Made by a program: the position numbers and the translations under genes
Shown: in pieces, positions 34,246-43,656 of the stretch
How positions within the stretch are numbered: the stretch's first letter is position 1
Layout: each line of letters opens with the position of its first letter
Notes under the pieces: generated by a model
The model's input: only the letters and a program-made list of their open reading frames with translations
Database searches by the model: none
What the model was told of the DNA's origin: nothing
Source of the DNA: an uncultured Polaribacter sp.
GTDB taxonomy: Bacteria; Bacteroidota; Bacteroidia; Flavobacteriales; Flavobacteriaceae
DNA length: 64,000 bases
Direction: 5' to 3'
Assembly: GCA_943787375.1 (NCBI GenBank)
Contig: CALSME010000002.1
Span: forward strand, 310,001 to 374,000

Positions 34246-34923
34246 ATGAGTGGATTTTTTAAATCTTCAATTGGAAGAAAAGTAGCAATGGCGCTTTCTG
34301 CGTTCTTCTTAATGTTCTTCCTACTTCAGCATTTAGCAATTAATATTCTATCGGTTTTTAGTCCAGAAAATTTTAATGAGGTTTCTCATTTTATGGGGTC
34401 AAATCCAGTAGTTCAATTTGCATTACAACCTGTTTTAATTTTTGCAGTTGTTTTTCACTTTGTAATGGGTTTCATTCTAGAGCTAAAAAACAGCAAAGCA
34501 AACGGCGTTTCGTATGCCAAGAACAATGGCGCTGCAAATTCTACTTGGTTTAGTAGAAATATGATTTATAGCGGAATTACAATTTTGGCGTTTATCGTTT
34601 TGCATTTTATTGATTTTTGGTTTCCAGAAATCAACACAAAATTTATTCAAGGCGATTGGTCTGGAATGCTAGAAGGTGTCGATGGATATCGGTATCATGA
34701 AGAATTGGTTCACAAATTTGGGAACCCAATTAGAGTAGGCGCTTATGTTGTTGCATTTGTCTTTTTAGGATTGCATTTAGCACACGGTTTCACTTCTGCT
34801 TTTCAATCTATGGGAGGTACTGTAGGAAGAAAGAAAGCAGCACAAAGTATTGGAAAAGCATATTCAATTATAATTCCAGCAGGATTTATTTTTATTGCAT
34901 TGTATCATCACTTCAACCATTAA
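34246..34923 (+). CDS. sdhC: Succinate dehydrogenase cytochrome b subunit
   Basis: A 225-aa di-haem-type membrane anchor (b558 family) with five hydrophobic helices and conserved histidines (LLQHLAINIL, FHFVMGF, VLHFIDFWF, GLHLAHGFTSAFQSMG, ALYHHFNH). It anchors complex II and passes electrons to menaquinone. The start ATG 34246 lies downstream of the -7 box; the upstream in-frame codons overlap the promoter and are excluded. Confidence 0.93.
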   Translation: MSGFFKSSIGRKVAMALSAFFLMFFLLQHLAINILSVFSPENFNEVSHFMGSNPVVQFALQPVLIFAVVFHFVMGFILELKNSKANGVSYAKNNGAANSTWFSRNMIYSGITILAFIVLHFIDFWFPEINTKFIQGDWSGMLEGVDGYRYHEELVHKFGNPIRVGAYVVAFVFLGLHLAHGFTSAFQSMGGTVGRKKAAQSIGKAYSIIIPAGFIFIALYHHFNH

Positions 34924-34935
34924 TCGCATAATAGT

Positions 34936-36933
34936 ATGGCTTTAGATTCAAAAGTACCACAAGGTCCATTGAAAGATAAATGGACAGATTATAAAAATCA
35001 TATTAACTTGGTAAACCCTGCGAACAAACGTCATATTGATGTGATTGTTGTGGGTACAGGATTGGCAGGAGGTTCTGCTTCTGCAACTTTAGCAGAATTA
35101 GGATACAATGTAAAATCATTTGCCTATCAAGATTCTCCACGTAGAGCGCATTCTATTGCGGCACAGGGAGGTATTAATGCTGCGAAAAACTACCAAGGAG
35201 ATGGAGATTCTACCTACAGATTGTTTTATGACACTGTAAAAGGGGGCGATTACCGTTCTCGTGAATCCAACGTATACAGATTGGCAGAAGTTTCTGCGAA
35301 CATTATCGATCAATGTGTGGCGCAAGGAGTTCCTTTCGCACGTGATTATGGAGGTCTTTTGGACAACCGATCTTTTGGAGGAGTTTTAGTTTCTAGAACT
35401 TTTTACGCCAAAGGACAAACAGGACAGCAATTATTATTAGGCGCTTATTCTGCAATGAACCGTCAAATTGCGCGTGGTAAGATTGAAATGTTCAATCGCC
35501 ATGAAATGTTAGATGTAGTTGTTGTTGACGGAAAAGCAAGAGGAATTATAGCACGTAACTTAGTAACCGGAGAAATTGAACGTCATGCTGCACATGCAGT
35601 GGTGATTGCTTCTGGAGGGTATGGAAATGTTTATTTCTTATCTACCAATGCCATGGGTTCTAATGTAACTGCAGGATGGAAAGTGCATAAAAAAGGAGCG
35701 TATTTTGCAAATCCTTGTTATACACAGATTCACCCAACATGTATTCCACGTTCTGGAGATTATCAGTCGAAATTAACGTTGATGTCAGAGTCTTTACGAA
35801 ATGATGGACGTATTTGGGTTCCTAAGAACTTAGAAGATGTTACAGCCATTCGTGAAGGAAAATTAAAACCGACACAACTAACAGAAGACCAAAGAGATTA
35901 TTATTTAGAAAGACGCTATCCTGCTTTTGGAAACTTGGTGCCGCGCGATGTAGCTTCTAGAGCCGCAAAAGAGCGTTGTGATGCAGGTTACGGTGTAAAT
36001 GCAACAGGAGAAGCAGTGTATTTAGATTTTGCAGCATCCTTTGAACGTTATGGTACAGAACAAGCGAAAATTCAAAATATCTCAAATCCATCTGCAGCAA
36101 AAATTAAAGAATTAGGACAAGAAATTGTACGTGCGAAATATGGAAACTTATTTCAGATGTATGAGAAAATTGTCGACGAGAATCCATATGAAACCCCAAT
36201 GATGATTTATCCAGCGGTGCACTATACCATGGGTGGAGTTTGGGTTGATTATAATTTGATGACGACCATTCCTGGATGTTATGCAATTGGAGAAGCAAAT
36301 TTCTCTGATCACGGAGCAAACAGATTGGGTGCTTCTGCACTAATGCAAGGTTTGGCCGATGGTTATTTTGTATTGCCATATACAATTGGAGATTATTTAT
36401 CAGACGATATCCGTACTGGAAAAATAGCAACAGACACTCCAGAATTTGATGCAGCAGAAAAAGAAGTTTCTGAAAGAATTGAATTCTTTGTGAATAATAA
36501 AGGAACTCATTCTGTAGACTATTACCACAAGAAATTAGGAAAAATCATGTGGGATAAGTGTGGAATGTCTAGAAATAAAGAAGGTTTAGAAGAAGCGATT
36601 GAAGAAATTTCTGCTCTAAGAAAAGACTTCTGGAAAAATGTTATTGTTCCTGGAACAGCAACAGAATATAACGAACAATTAGCGAAAGCGGGTAGAGTAG
36701 CAGATTTCTTAGAATTGGGAGAATTGTTTGCAAAAGATGCTTTAGTGAGAGAAGAATCTGCAGGAGGACACTTTAGAGAAGAACACCAAACTGAAGACGG
36801 AGAAGCAAAGCGAATGAAAGAATTTCAATTTGTTTCTGCTTGGGAATATAAAGGAGAACCAAAAGATGCTGTTTTACATAAAGAAGCATTGGTGTACGAG
36901 AATATAGAAGTTAAAGAGCGTTCTTATAAATAG
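34936..36933 (+). CDS. sdhA: Succinate dehydrogenase flavoprotein subunit
   Basis: A 665-aa FAD-containing subunit. The nucleotide-binding motif is [19 protein letters not shown] (~38-56), the FAD-linking His lies in [15 protein letters not shown], and catalytic residues lie in HPTCIPRSG and [12 protein letters not shown]. The C-terminal capping domain is present. It oxidises succinate to fumarate on the cytoplasmic face. It is twelve bp after sdhC; normally sdhB would follow directly, but a four-helix-bundle gene intervenes. Confidence 0.96.
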   Translation: MALDSKVPQGPLKDKWTDYKNHINLVNPANKRHIDVIVVGTGLAGGSASATLAELGYNVKSFAYQDSPRRAHSIAAQGGINAAKNYQGDGDSTYRLFYDTVKGGDYRSRESNVYRLAEVSANIIDQCVAQGVPFARDYGGLLDNRSFGGVLVSRTFYAKGQTGQQLLLGAYSAMNRQIARGKIEMFNRHEMLDVVVVDGKARGIIARNLVTGEIERHAAHAVVIASGGYGNVYFLSTNAMGSNVTAGWKVHKKGAYFANPCYTQIHPTCIPRSGDYQSKLTLMSESLRNDGRIWVPKNLEDVTAIREGKLKPTQLTEDQRDYYLERRYPAFGNLVPRDVASRAAKERCDAGYGVNATGEAVYLDFAASFERYGTEQAKIQNISNPSAAKIKELGQEIVRAKYGNLFQMYEKIVDENPYETPMMIYPAVHYTMGGVWVDYNLMTTIPGCYAIGEANFSDHGANRLGASALMQGLADGYFVLPYTIGDYLSDDIRTGKIATDTPEFDAAEKEVSERIEFFVNNKGTHSVDYYHKKLGKIMWDKCGMSRNKEGLEEAIEEISALRKDFWKNVIVPGTATEYNEQLAKAGRVADFLELGELFAKDALVREESAGGHFREEHQTEDGEAKRMKEFQFVSAWEYKGEPKDAVLHKEALVYENIEVKERSYK

Positions 36934-36950
36934 CGAAACGCAAAGAGGTA

Positions 36951-37352
36951 TTAGCGAAAAGAGGAAAGTGTGAGTGGAATAAAATCATATAAAGAGTTAA
37001 TTGTTTGGCAAAAATCAATGCAATTAGTCACTTTAATATATGAGGAAACGAAAACGTTCCCCGATGAGGAGAAATTCGGGCTAATAAGTCAAATGAGAAG
37101 ATGCGCTGTTTCAGTGCCATCTAATATTGCTGAGGGATGGGGAAGAATGTCTAGAAAAAATTATATTCAGTTTTTAAGAATCTCAAGAGGCTCTTTATTT
37201 GAATTAGAAACACAATTATTAATAACTAAAGAATTAAAATATAGTAATACTAGCAAAACAATAGAGAGTTTAATTATCGAAGTTAGCAAAATGTTAAATG
37301 CTTTGATTTCTAAATTAGAAGAAAAAGCATGATGCTTTTCTCTATTCGCTAA
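36951..37352. repeat. 18-bp inverted repeat bracketing the four-helix-bundle gene in sdh
   Basis: TTAGCGAAAAGAGGAAAG (36951-36968) and CTTTTCTCTATTCGCTAA (37335-37352) are reverse complements at 16 of 18 positions. The outer flanks continue the match in part (GGTATTAGCG at 36948 against TAATACC after 37352). Confidence 0.65.
36970..37332 (+). CDS. Four-helix-bundle protein (23S rRNA intervening-sequence family), second copy
   Basis: A 120-aa all-helical protein with the family signature NIAEGWGR (~53-60), an SYKELIVWQKSMQL start and an FLRISRGSLFELETQL helix. It belongs to the same family as the gene at 4888-5277, but a different branch (low identity outside these motifs). The GTG start lies two bases after the left inverted-repeat arm and the stop two bases before the right arm, so the gene and its arms form a compact cassette between sdhA and sdhB. 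Confidence 0.85.
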   Translation: MSGIKSYKELIVWQKSMQLVTLIYEETKTFPDEEKFGLISQMRRCAVSVPSNIAEGWGRMSRKNYIQFLRISRGSLFELETQLLITKELKYSNTSKTIESLIIEVSKMLNALISKLEEKA

Positions 37353-37371
37353 TAAACTAATACCTTTTATT

Positions 37372-38112
37372 ATGAATTTAACACTTAAAATTTGGAGACA
37401 AAAAGACTCAAACTCAAAGGGTCAAATGGTGGATTATAAAGTGACTGAGATTTCAGAGCACATGTCTTTTTTAGAAATGATGGACGTGTTGAACGAGCAG
37501 TTGGTAAATGCAGGGGAAGAGCCTGTTGCTTTTGATCATGACTGTAGAGAAGGAATTTGTGGAATGTGTTCGATGTATATCAACGGAGAGGCACATGGAC
37601 CAGACAGAGGCGTAACAACATGTCAATTGCACATGCGTATGTTTAAAGATGGAGATACCATTACCATAGAGCCTTTTAGAGCTGCTTCTTTTCCAGTTAT
37701 TAAAGATTTAGTAGTAGACCGTTCGGCATTTGATAGAATTCAACATTCAGGAGGTTACATTTCTGTAAATACTTCAGGAAATACGCAAGATGCAAACTCA
37801 ATTCCAATCGCTAAACACGCAGCAGATGAGGCAATGGATGCAGCAACTTGTATTGGTTGTGGTGCTTGTGTGGCTACGTGTAAAAACTCTTCTGCCATGT
37901 TATTTGTAGGGGCAAAAGTATCGCAATACGCGTTGTTACCACAAGGACAAGTCGAAGCGGCAGATCGTGTGAAAAACATGGTAGCGCAAATGGATTTAGA
38001 AGGTTTTGGAAACTGTACCAATACCGGTGCATGTGAGGTAGAGTGCCCCAAAGGAATTTCTTTAGACAACATTGCAAGAATGAACAGAGAGTTAATGAAA
38101 GCATCGATTTAA
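37372..38112 (+). CDS. sdhB: Succinate dehydrogenase iron-sulfur subunit
   Basis: A 246-aa subunit. The [2Fe-2S] ligands are in [15 protein letters not shown] and TTCQLH. The second domain has [11 protein letters not shown] ([4Fe-4S]) and [15 protein letters not shown] ([3Fe-4S] and remaining ligands). It carries electrons from SdhA to SdhC. It is the last gene of the operon, followed by a strong terminator. Confidence 0.95.
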   Translation: MNLTLKIWRQKDSNSKGQMVDYKVTEISEHMSFLEMMDVLNEQLVNAGEEPVAFDHDCREGICGMCSMYINGEAHGPDRGVTTCQLHMRMFKDGDTITIEPFRAASFPVIKDLVVDRSAFDRIQHSGGYISVNTSGNTQDANSIPIAKHAADEAMDAATCIGCGACVATCKNSSAMLFVGAKVSQYALLPQGQVEAADRVKNMVAQMDLEGFGNCTNTGACEVECPKGISLDNIARMNRELMKASI

Positions 38113-38148
38113 TTTTACAATTAAATCTTTTAACTTTTGTTGGAACAA

Positions 38149-38190
38149 TAAAAAAAGCCAAAAACGAGTATCGTTTTTGGCTTTTTTTAT
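38149..38190 (+). terminator. Terminator of sdhCAB
   Basis: AGCCAAAAACGA pairs with TCGTTTTTGGCT around the 3-base loop GTA, flanked by A and T tracts. Confidence 0.9.
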
Positions 38191-38363
38191 TTTTATAAAT
38201 ATTAGATACTCTAAATCAATGATTTATTATTTTTAATAACCCTCCACATGGGCTAATCATGGTCTATTTTTTGTTAAAAAAGGATTAGTTTTGCTTTGAA
38301 TTATTAAAAAAAATTCATTGACAGACAAGATATATTTAGAAATTTATAACATAAAAGAAATGT

Positions 38364-38717
38364 ATGGGAGATGCTAAAAATTTTCCTGGATTTCTTTCTG
38401 ATTTAATGGTGAAATGGCTTGATTTTTTTGAGCGAGAGACTGTTGATAAAATCACCTATTTAGGACTTTTTACATGGAAAGATAGCGCTAATAAAAAATC
38501 CTTCAAAAAGTCTAAAAAGAAAGTAGTATTAGATACTAATAATAAGATTCTTATTCGAACCCTTCCTTCTGAGTATAGTATTTATTTCAAAGAAATAAGT
38601 GAATCCTGTCTTCAGGTATTGATTATTCAGGATCTTGAAATAGGTTTCAAACGCACGGCTTTTGAATATCACTACAGTGACGAAACCTTTAGTAAAGAGA
38701 CAAAAGAGTTGATGTAA
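38364..38717 (+). CDS. Hypothetical protein
   Basis: 117 aa, no signal peptide, and not recognised. The middle is basic and Ser-rich (NKKSFKKSKKKVV), and the C-terminal half looks like a mixed alpha/beta domain (YSIYFKEISESCLQVLIIQDLEIGF). It lies between the sdh terminator and the end of the converging FG-GAP gene. Coding is likely from the clean ATG and amino-acid composition, but no function can be given. Confidence 0.55.
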   Translation: MGDAKNFPGFLSDLMVKWLDFFERETVDKITYLGLFTWKDSANKKSFKKSKKKVVLDTNNKILIRTLPSEYSIYFKEISESCLQVLIIQDLEIGFKRTAFEYHYSDETFSKETKELM

Positions 38718-38738
38718 AGCATCTGCAATGAAACGGCG

Positions 38739-41700
38739 CTATTTCTCAAAAGAATACGATCGTAATGAATCATTATTCGAAACCACCAAAAGTCTTTTTT
38801 CATTTTTCATTTCGACTACTTTTATCGATTTCACTTGTTTGTTAAAAGGCGTAATTCCGAAATTGGATACAAATTGATATTCCGAAATGGAGTTCAATAA
38901 AATTCCTTTTAATGAAGTATATCCTCCATGATAGGTGTTTACACTTAGTGAATTTCCAGAAATAATAAGCGCATCCTCATTCTTAAAGTGCAGCTTATTA
39001 AAGTTTGTAATTGGAGCTACCTGCAATTCTTTAGGAAACTGTTTAAAGACGGTAAAAGCGCCCTTGTTATTTTCTAGATAGCCAGACGCGAGGGTGTTCA
39101 CTGTAAATTTTTTGGCTTTGTTTATAGCATCTTGCGTTAACACTTCCACGACTGTTTTTAACGCGTAGTTTTTGTGAGTTACAAATTGGGTGCTAATACG
39201 ATTCATTTGTACCGCTAATTCATTTTTTGAATTTACAGGATATTCTTTTCCTTTTTTAGAATAGGTGAGAACGGTTTCTTGTTTATTATTGGCATCGAAA
39301 TCACCATAATACAATCGTAGCGGATTTTCTACGGTGGCGTTAAACTTTGTATTCAACCCCCAATTCCCTAACAAAATATCTTTGTCACCATCCTTGTCAA
39401 TATCAAAAGCAGTGATCGATTGCCACAAACCGGCTAAGTTTTTAGGAATTTCTACCAAGGATAATTTTCCGCTTTTATTAATAAAAACCTGAGGAGTTCC
39501 CCATTCTGTTGCAACTAATAAATCTTTTTGAGCATCACCATTAATATCTACCCAGGTTGCATCGGTAACCTTCGCATTCAATCGAAAATTAAAATCTGCA
39601 GTAAAGTTTCCTGTACCATCATTAACTAATATGGCCGCATTTACATTGGCACCAAAACTTTTAGGATTTGAAAGATTACCAATAAATAAATCTATATCTC
39701 CATCACTGTCATAATCATAAGCAGCAACACAGGAAGTATTCAAAGGATTTAATAAGGTTTGATTGCTAGATTTAATAAAGCTTCCTTTTTGGTTGAGGTA
39801 CAAACGGTCTACTTCCAACCTTCTGTTTCTTGTTTTATGAATTCCTGTTGCAACATATAAGTCAAGATCACCATCATTATCAACATCAAAAAACACCGCG
39901 TCATTGTCTTCATAATCGGCATCTTTTTCAAATTGTTTTTGCAAACTTTTCTGGAAGGAAGTTCCGTTGTTTAGGTATAATTCGGCCGCATTTCCAGATC
40001 CATTTCCTACATACACATCCTCAAAACCATTTCCATCCACATCGCCAATAGCAACTGCAGGCCCTAGTTTTGAAACTTGATAAGGGATGAGTTTTTCGTT
40101 GTTAAAATCGTAATAACCGTCCTCCTTGTGTTTAAAAGAGATGCTGTTAGATGCTTTAAAAACAGTGTTTTTCTTTTTTTCTTCAGAATAAATATAAGAA
40201 GGATTATTAGCATCATAGCGCACCAATACGGTTTTGTTCAGGGTAAACTTTCTAATTTTTTGAAGGGTATTGTCTGGCCAAATAATTGCAATTGAATCTA
40301 CTTTTGAGACTGTATCCAGTCCAAAATGAATTTGTGGTTCAATAGATGAAATAAATCCTCTTGAAGAAAATAATTGTTTGAATTGACTTTTTCCTTGGTT
40401 GTATAAAATTGCCTTTGTACCAATACCATTTTTGTTTCCTTTTTTATAATTGAAACGGAGACTAATGGAGTTCTTTTTGCCATTGGTTGTATTTTCATAA
40501 ACTCCAGCAAAGTCATTTAAGTTATTGGTTACAATGTCTAAATCGCCATCCAAATCCAAATCTACATAAATGGCTCCGTTGGAAAGAGCGGGTTTTTCTT
40601 CCATCCAATCTCCTGTTTTCTTTGTGAATTGGTTTGAATCTCCGCGATAAATTTCATTGGATACTTTCCCAGAAGGCATTTCATTAATAGATTCATAAAG
40701 CCATTTTAAACTCTCCGCTTCATTTTTTTGTTTGAAGGTATTTGAAATATAGTTCTTAAAATCTAAGCCGTTTGGTCTTCTATTAATTCCGTTACTAATA
40801 AATAAATCTTGGTGACCATCATTGTCGAAATCAGCAAATAGTGGCGCCCAACTCCAATCCGTATCAGCCACATTATTTAACAAAGCTGTTTCATAAAAAT
40901 AGGCTCCTTTTTCATTAATTTGAAGCATATTTCTTGAGTACTGATCTTTGTACCCTTGCTTTCTTAGTTTTTCTTGCATGTTGTACATGGCATCATCCCC
41001 CTCCGTTTCTTTTAGAACACGCTCGTCATTGGGCAGCATGTCTAAAGTGATTAAATCTTGAAATCCATCTCCATTAATATCAGCAACATCACTCCCCATA
41101 GAAAATCGAGATAACGTAGAAAAAGATTTTTTTAATTCTTCTCTAAAGGTTCCATCTTGATTGTTGATGTAGTAGTAATCATCTTCATGAAAATCATTAC
41201 AAACATAAATATCGTCCCATCCATCGTTGTTAAAATCGGCAATAGAGGCACTCAATCCATATCCGTTCACTCCACCAAAAATCTGCGCTTTTTCACTAAT
41301 ATCGGTAAACTTCCCTTTGTTGTTTTCGAGCAAAACATCGCCCACCAATGGCACTCGATTATTCCTTAATGCTGCTTTTCCGTGAGAAGTAACAGTGTGT
41401 GTCGCGTGATTCACAATATACACATCCAAATCGTCGTCCTTATCAAAATCAAAAAAGTAAGCTTGTGTAGCATATCCAGCAAAATCGAGGCCATATGCCT
41501 GAGCATTTTCTGTAAAAGTGTTGTTTCCATTATTAATGAAAAGTTCATTTTTTCCTTCAAAATCTAAGAGCCCTGAAACTGCACAGACGTAAATATCTAA
41601 AAAACCATCATTATTAATATCTACCATGGTCACTCCAGTATTCCAATCGGAAGCGCTATCGATATTCGCGTTTTGTGAAATGTCTTCAAATTGTAAGTTT

Positions 41701-41993
41701 CCTTTGTTGAGGTAAAGCTTGTTTTCACCTTGGTTTGATACAAAATAAAGATCTACTAAACCGTCATTGTTAATGTCACCAGCACTTACACCACCTCCGT
41801 TATAAAAGTAGATGTAATTAATAATACTGTGTGCAGCATCTTCTATAAGCGTATTTTTAAAGTCAATGCCCGTTACTTTCTCAGAGAGTTTATTAAGAAG
41901 ATAGTTTTGCTTTGTCGTCTTTGTTGCTTCGTTACAACGAATGCAAAGCAGCAGTAAAATGAATGAATAGATTAGGAGTCTAGGGGTTGACAT
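38739..41993 (-). CDS. FG-GAP/VCBS-repeat lipoprotein with UnbV/ASPIC domain (CRTAC1-like)
   Basis: A 1084-aa lipoprotein (lipid cysteine in LLCIRCNEA, ~C19). It has many calcium-binding FG-GAP repeats of type D-(I/V)-(N/D)-x-D-G-x-x-D-(L/I)-(Y/F)-(V/I) (DINNDGLVDLYFV, DINNDGFLDIYVC, DFDKDDDLDVYIV, DLDLDGDLDIVTN, DVDNDGDLDLYVA). A middle UnbV/ASPIC module (~505-590) follows the first repeat block, and a second block comes after it. It is probably an outer-surface propeller protein; in flavobacteria such proteins often accompany SusCD systems, but none is adjacent here. Confidence 0.88.
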   Translation of the reverse strand: MSTPRLLIYSFILLLLCIRCNEATKTTKQNYLLNKLSEKVTGIDFKNTLIEDAAHSIINYIYFYNGGGVSAGDINNDGLVDLYFVSNQGENKLYLNKGNLQFEDISQNANIDSASDWNTGVTMVDINNDGFLDIYVCAVSGLLDFEGKNELFINNGNNTFTENAQAYGLDFAGYATQAYFFDFDKDDDLDVYIVNHATHTVTSHGKAALRNNRVPLVGDVLLENNKGKFTDISEKAQIFGGVNGYGLSASIADFNNDGWDDIYVCNDFHEDDYYYINNQDGTFREELKKSFSTLSRFSMGSDVADINGDGFQDLITLDMLPNDERVLKETEGDDAMYNMQEKLRKQGYKDQYSRNMLQINEKGAYFYETALLNNVADTDWSWAPLFADFDNDGHQDLFISNGINRRPNGLDFKNYISNTFKQKNEAESLKWLYESINEMPSGKVSNEIYRGDSNQFTKKTGDWMEEKPALSNGAIYVDLDLDGDLDIVTNNLNDFAGVYENTTNGKKNSISLRFNYKKGNKNGIGTKAILYNQGKSQFKQLFSSRGFISSIEPQIHFGLDTVSKVDSIAIIWPDNTLQKIRKFTLNKTVLVRYDANNPSYIYSEEKKKNTVFKASNSISFKHKEDGYYDFNNEKLIPYQVSKLGPAVAIGDVDGNGFEDVYVGNGSGNAAELYLNNGTSFQKSLQKQFEKDADYEDNDAVFFDVDNDGDLDLYVATGIHKTRNRRLEVDRLYLNQKGSFIKSSNQTLLNPLNTSCVAAYDYDSDGDIDLFIGNLSNPKSFGANVNAAILVNDGTGNFTADFNFRLNAKVTDATWVDINGDAQKDLLVATEWGTPQVFINKSGKLSLVEIPKNLAGLWQSITAFDIDKDGDKDILLGNWGLNTKFNATVENPLRLYYGDFDANNKQETVLTYSKKGKEYPVNSKNELAVQMNRISTQFVTHKNYALKTVVEVLTQDAINKAKKFTVNTLASGYLENNKGAFTVFKQFPKELQVAPITNFNKLHFKNEDALIISGNSLSVNTYHGGYTSLKGILLNSISEYQFVSNFGITPFNKQVKSIKVVEMKNEKRLLVVSNNDSLRSYSFEK

Positions 41994-42041
41994 GTATGTG
42001 TAGCATGGTTGATAAATTCAAAGGTATGAAAAAATTAACGT

Positions 42042-42677
42042 TTACTTTCTGCCAAAATCGGCAGGAATTTCTCCCCATGCTTTGGTTTCCCATTTTAGAA
42101 TTGGGTTTTTAAAGCTGTTTTCTTTCAACCAGTTCTCCGCCCTTTTAATAAGGGCTAACAAGTCTTTATTGGAAGCGTCAAAATGAAGATTTGTTTTACA
42201 TTTTTTTTGTTTCACCCAACTCATTGCCGTTCGAGAATCGGAATAAATAGGAACGGACTCTTTGTTTTTACTCTTTAACAATGCGATTCCGTGAACCAAT
42301 GCTAAAAATTCGCCAATATTATTGGTTCCATTCGGGTAAGGTCCTTTTATAAAAAGTTGTTTTTTATTATGTGTAAGCACCCCTCTATATTCCATTTTAC
42401 CGGGATTTCCAGAGCAGGCGGCATCTACCGAAATACTTTCTAAGTTTGGCGATCCAATAGCTGCTTTTTCGGAAGCGCTTAATGTAGATTTTGAGGTGTT
42501 TTTCCCTTTGTAGTCTTCATACTTTTTGGAAAAAGCGATTTCGGCTTCGTTTAAGCTTGCAAAAGATTTGTATTGCGCGGCATCAAAACCGTCAACTTGT
42601 TTCTTGCAGACATTCCAGGAAGTATAAATTCCTTTTTTTCGTCCATTCCAAACGACATAAAACTTTTTTTTACTCAT
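42042..42677 (-). CDS. Ribonuclease H with N-terminal viroplasmin domain
   Basis: A 211-aa protein. Residues ~1-45 form a viroplasmin/RNase H1 N-terminal domain that grips RNA-DNA hybrids (FYVVWNGRKKGIYTSWNVCKKQVDGF). A type 1 RNase H domain follows, with catalytic acids in SVDAACSGNPGK, NNIGEFLALVHG and IYSDSRTAMSWVK. It removes RNA from hybrids such as primers or R-loops. Its start overlaps the end of purN by eight bases, so translation is probably coupled. Confidence 0.9.
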   Translation of the reverse strand: MSKKKFYVVWNGRKKGIYTSWNVCKKQVDGFDAAQYKSFASLNEAEIAFSKKYEDYKGKNTSKSTLSASEKAAIGSPNLESISVDAACSGNPGKMEYRGVLTHNKKQLFIKGPYPNGTNNIGEFLALVHGIALLKSKNKESVPIYSDSRTAMSWVKQKKCKTNLHFDASNKDLLALIKRAENWLKENSFKNPILKWETKAWGEIPADFGRK

Positions 42678-43242
42678 TGATGTCTAAGATTACACTTTCA
42701 ATGACTCTTGGGAAATAGCGCTGTTCTAACAAATGAATTTTTTCAGCAATCGTTTCGGGAGAATCTTCTTTTGAAACGGCTGTTTTTTCTTGAAAAATAA
42801 CCGCCCCTTCGTCGTAATTTTCATTCACATAATGAATTGTAATTCCGGTTTCTATTTCGTTGTGTTGCTTTACAGCCCTGTGAATATGCATACCATACAT
42901 TCCTTTGCCGCCGTATTTTGGGAGCAATGCAGGATGAATGTTAATGATTTTATTTGGAAATGCTGCCACGATTTTTGCTGGAATTTTCCATAAAAACCCT
43001 GCTAAAATGATAAAATCTGCCTCTTGTTGCAGAAAATGAAGCACCGTATCGTCTTTTATAAAAACGTCTTTATCTATCAATGAAGCTGGTACGTTTAACC
43101 GTTCACATCGATCAAAAACCCTGGCATCTTTGTTGTTACACAATATCTGTGTAACCCTTGCCGTTCTAGACTGATTGAAAAATTGTATAATATTCTCTGC
43201 ATTCGAACCCGAACCAGAAGCAAAAACAACAATACGTTTCAT
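42670..43242 (-). CDS. purN: Phosphoribosylglycinamide formyltransferase
   Basis: A 190-aa GAR transformylase of purine synthesis using 10-formyl-THF. Phosphate loop GSGSNAENI (~10-18), catalytic segment NIHPALLPKYGGKG (His and nearby Asn), and ITIHYVNENYDEGAVI with the catalytic Asp. Length is normal. It is divergent from acpP. Confidence 0.94.
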   Translation of the reverse strand: MKRIVVFASGSGSNAENIIQFFNQSRTARVTQILCNNKDARVFDRCERLNVPASLIDKDVFIKDDTVLHFLQQEADFIILAGFLWKIPAKIVAAFPNKIINIHPALLPKYGGKGMYGMHIHRAVKQHNEIETGITIHYVNENYDEGAVIFQEKTAVSKEDSPETIAEKIHLLEQRYFPRVIESVILDINE

Positions 43243-43373
43243 AAGCTCTATTTATAGACTACAAAAGAAGCAATAAATATTAACAATAGGATTATTTTAG
43301 TAGAATTAAACAATTTTATTTACTTTTAATCATGATTTTTCGAACAAAAATTAGATAAAACTAATAAGAATTG

Positions 43374-43381
43374 TATTTTTG
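43374..43381 (+). promoter_or_regulatory. -7 promoter box of acpP-fabF-rnc
   Basis: TATTTTTG (TAnnTTTG) lies 31 bases before the acpP ATG at 43413. No clear -33 was found. Confidence 0.5.
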
Positions 43382-43412
43382 TCCCCGATTTTAATTTAAA
43401 AAACAAACAATT

Positions 43413-43649
43413 ATGTCAGACATTTCATCAAGAGTAAAAGCTATTATCGTAGACAAATTAGGCGTAGACGATAATGAAGTAACAACAGAAGCTAGCTTCA
43501 CAAACGACTTAGGAGCAGATTCTTTAGATACTGTTGAGTTAATTATGGAGTTCGAAAAAGAATTTGATATTCAAATTCCAGATGATCAAGCAGAAAATAT
43601 TGGAACTGTAGGACAAGCAGTTAGCTATATCGAAGCAGCTAAAAAGTAA
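43413..43649 (+). CDS. acpP: Acyl carrier protein
   Basis: A 78-aa acidic carrier of fatty-acid synthesis. The phosphopantetheine serine is in [11 protein letters not shown] (~S38). It lies seven bp upstream of fabF, the usual pairing in bacteria. Confidence 0.97.
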   Translation: MSDISSRVKAIIVDKLGVDDNEVTTEASFTNDLGADSLDTVELIMEFEKEFDIQIPDDQAENIGTVGQAVSYIEAAKK

Positions 43650-43656
43650 TTTATAT

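Noticed and set aside
4888-37332. Treating the four-helix-bundle genes as the Avd accessory protein of the DGR-like array
   Set aside because: They share the fold family with Avd, but they lie 19 kb to the left and 9 kb to the right of the array, in core operons and with their own inverted repeats; no physical link supports this.
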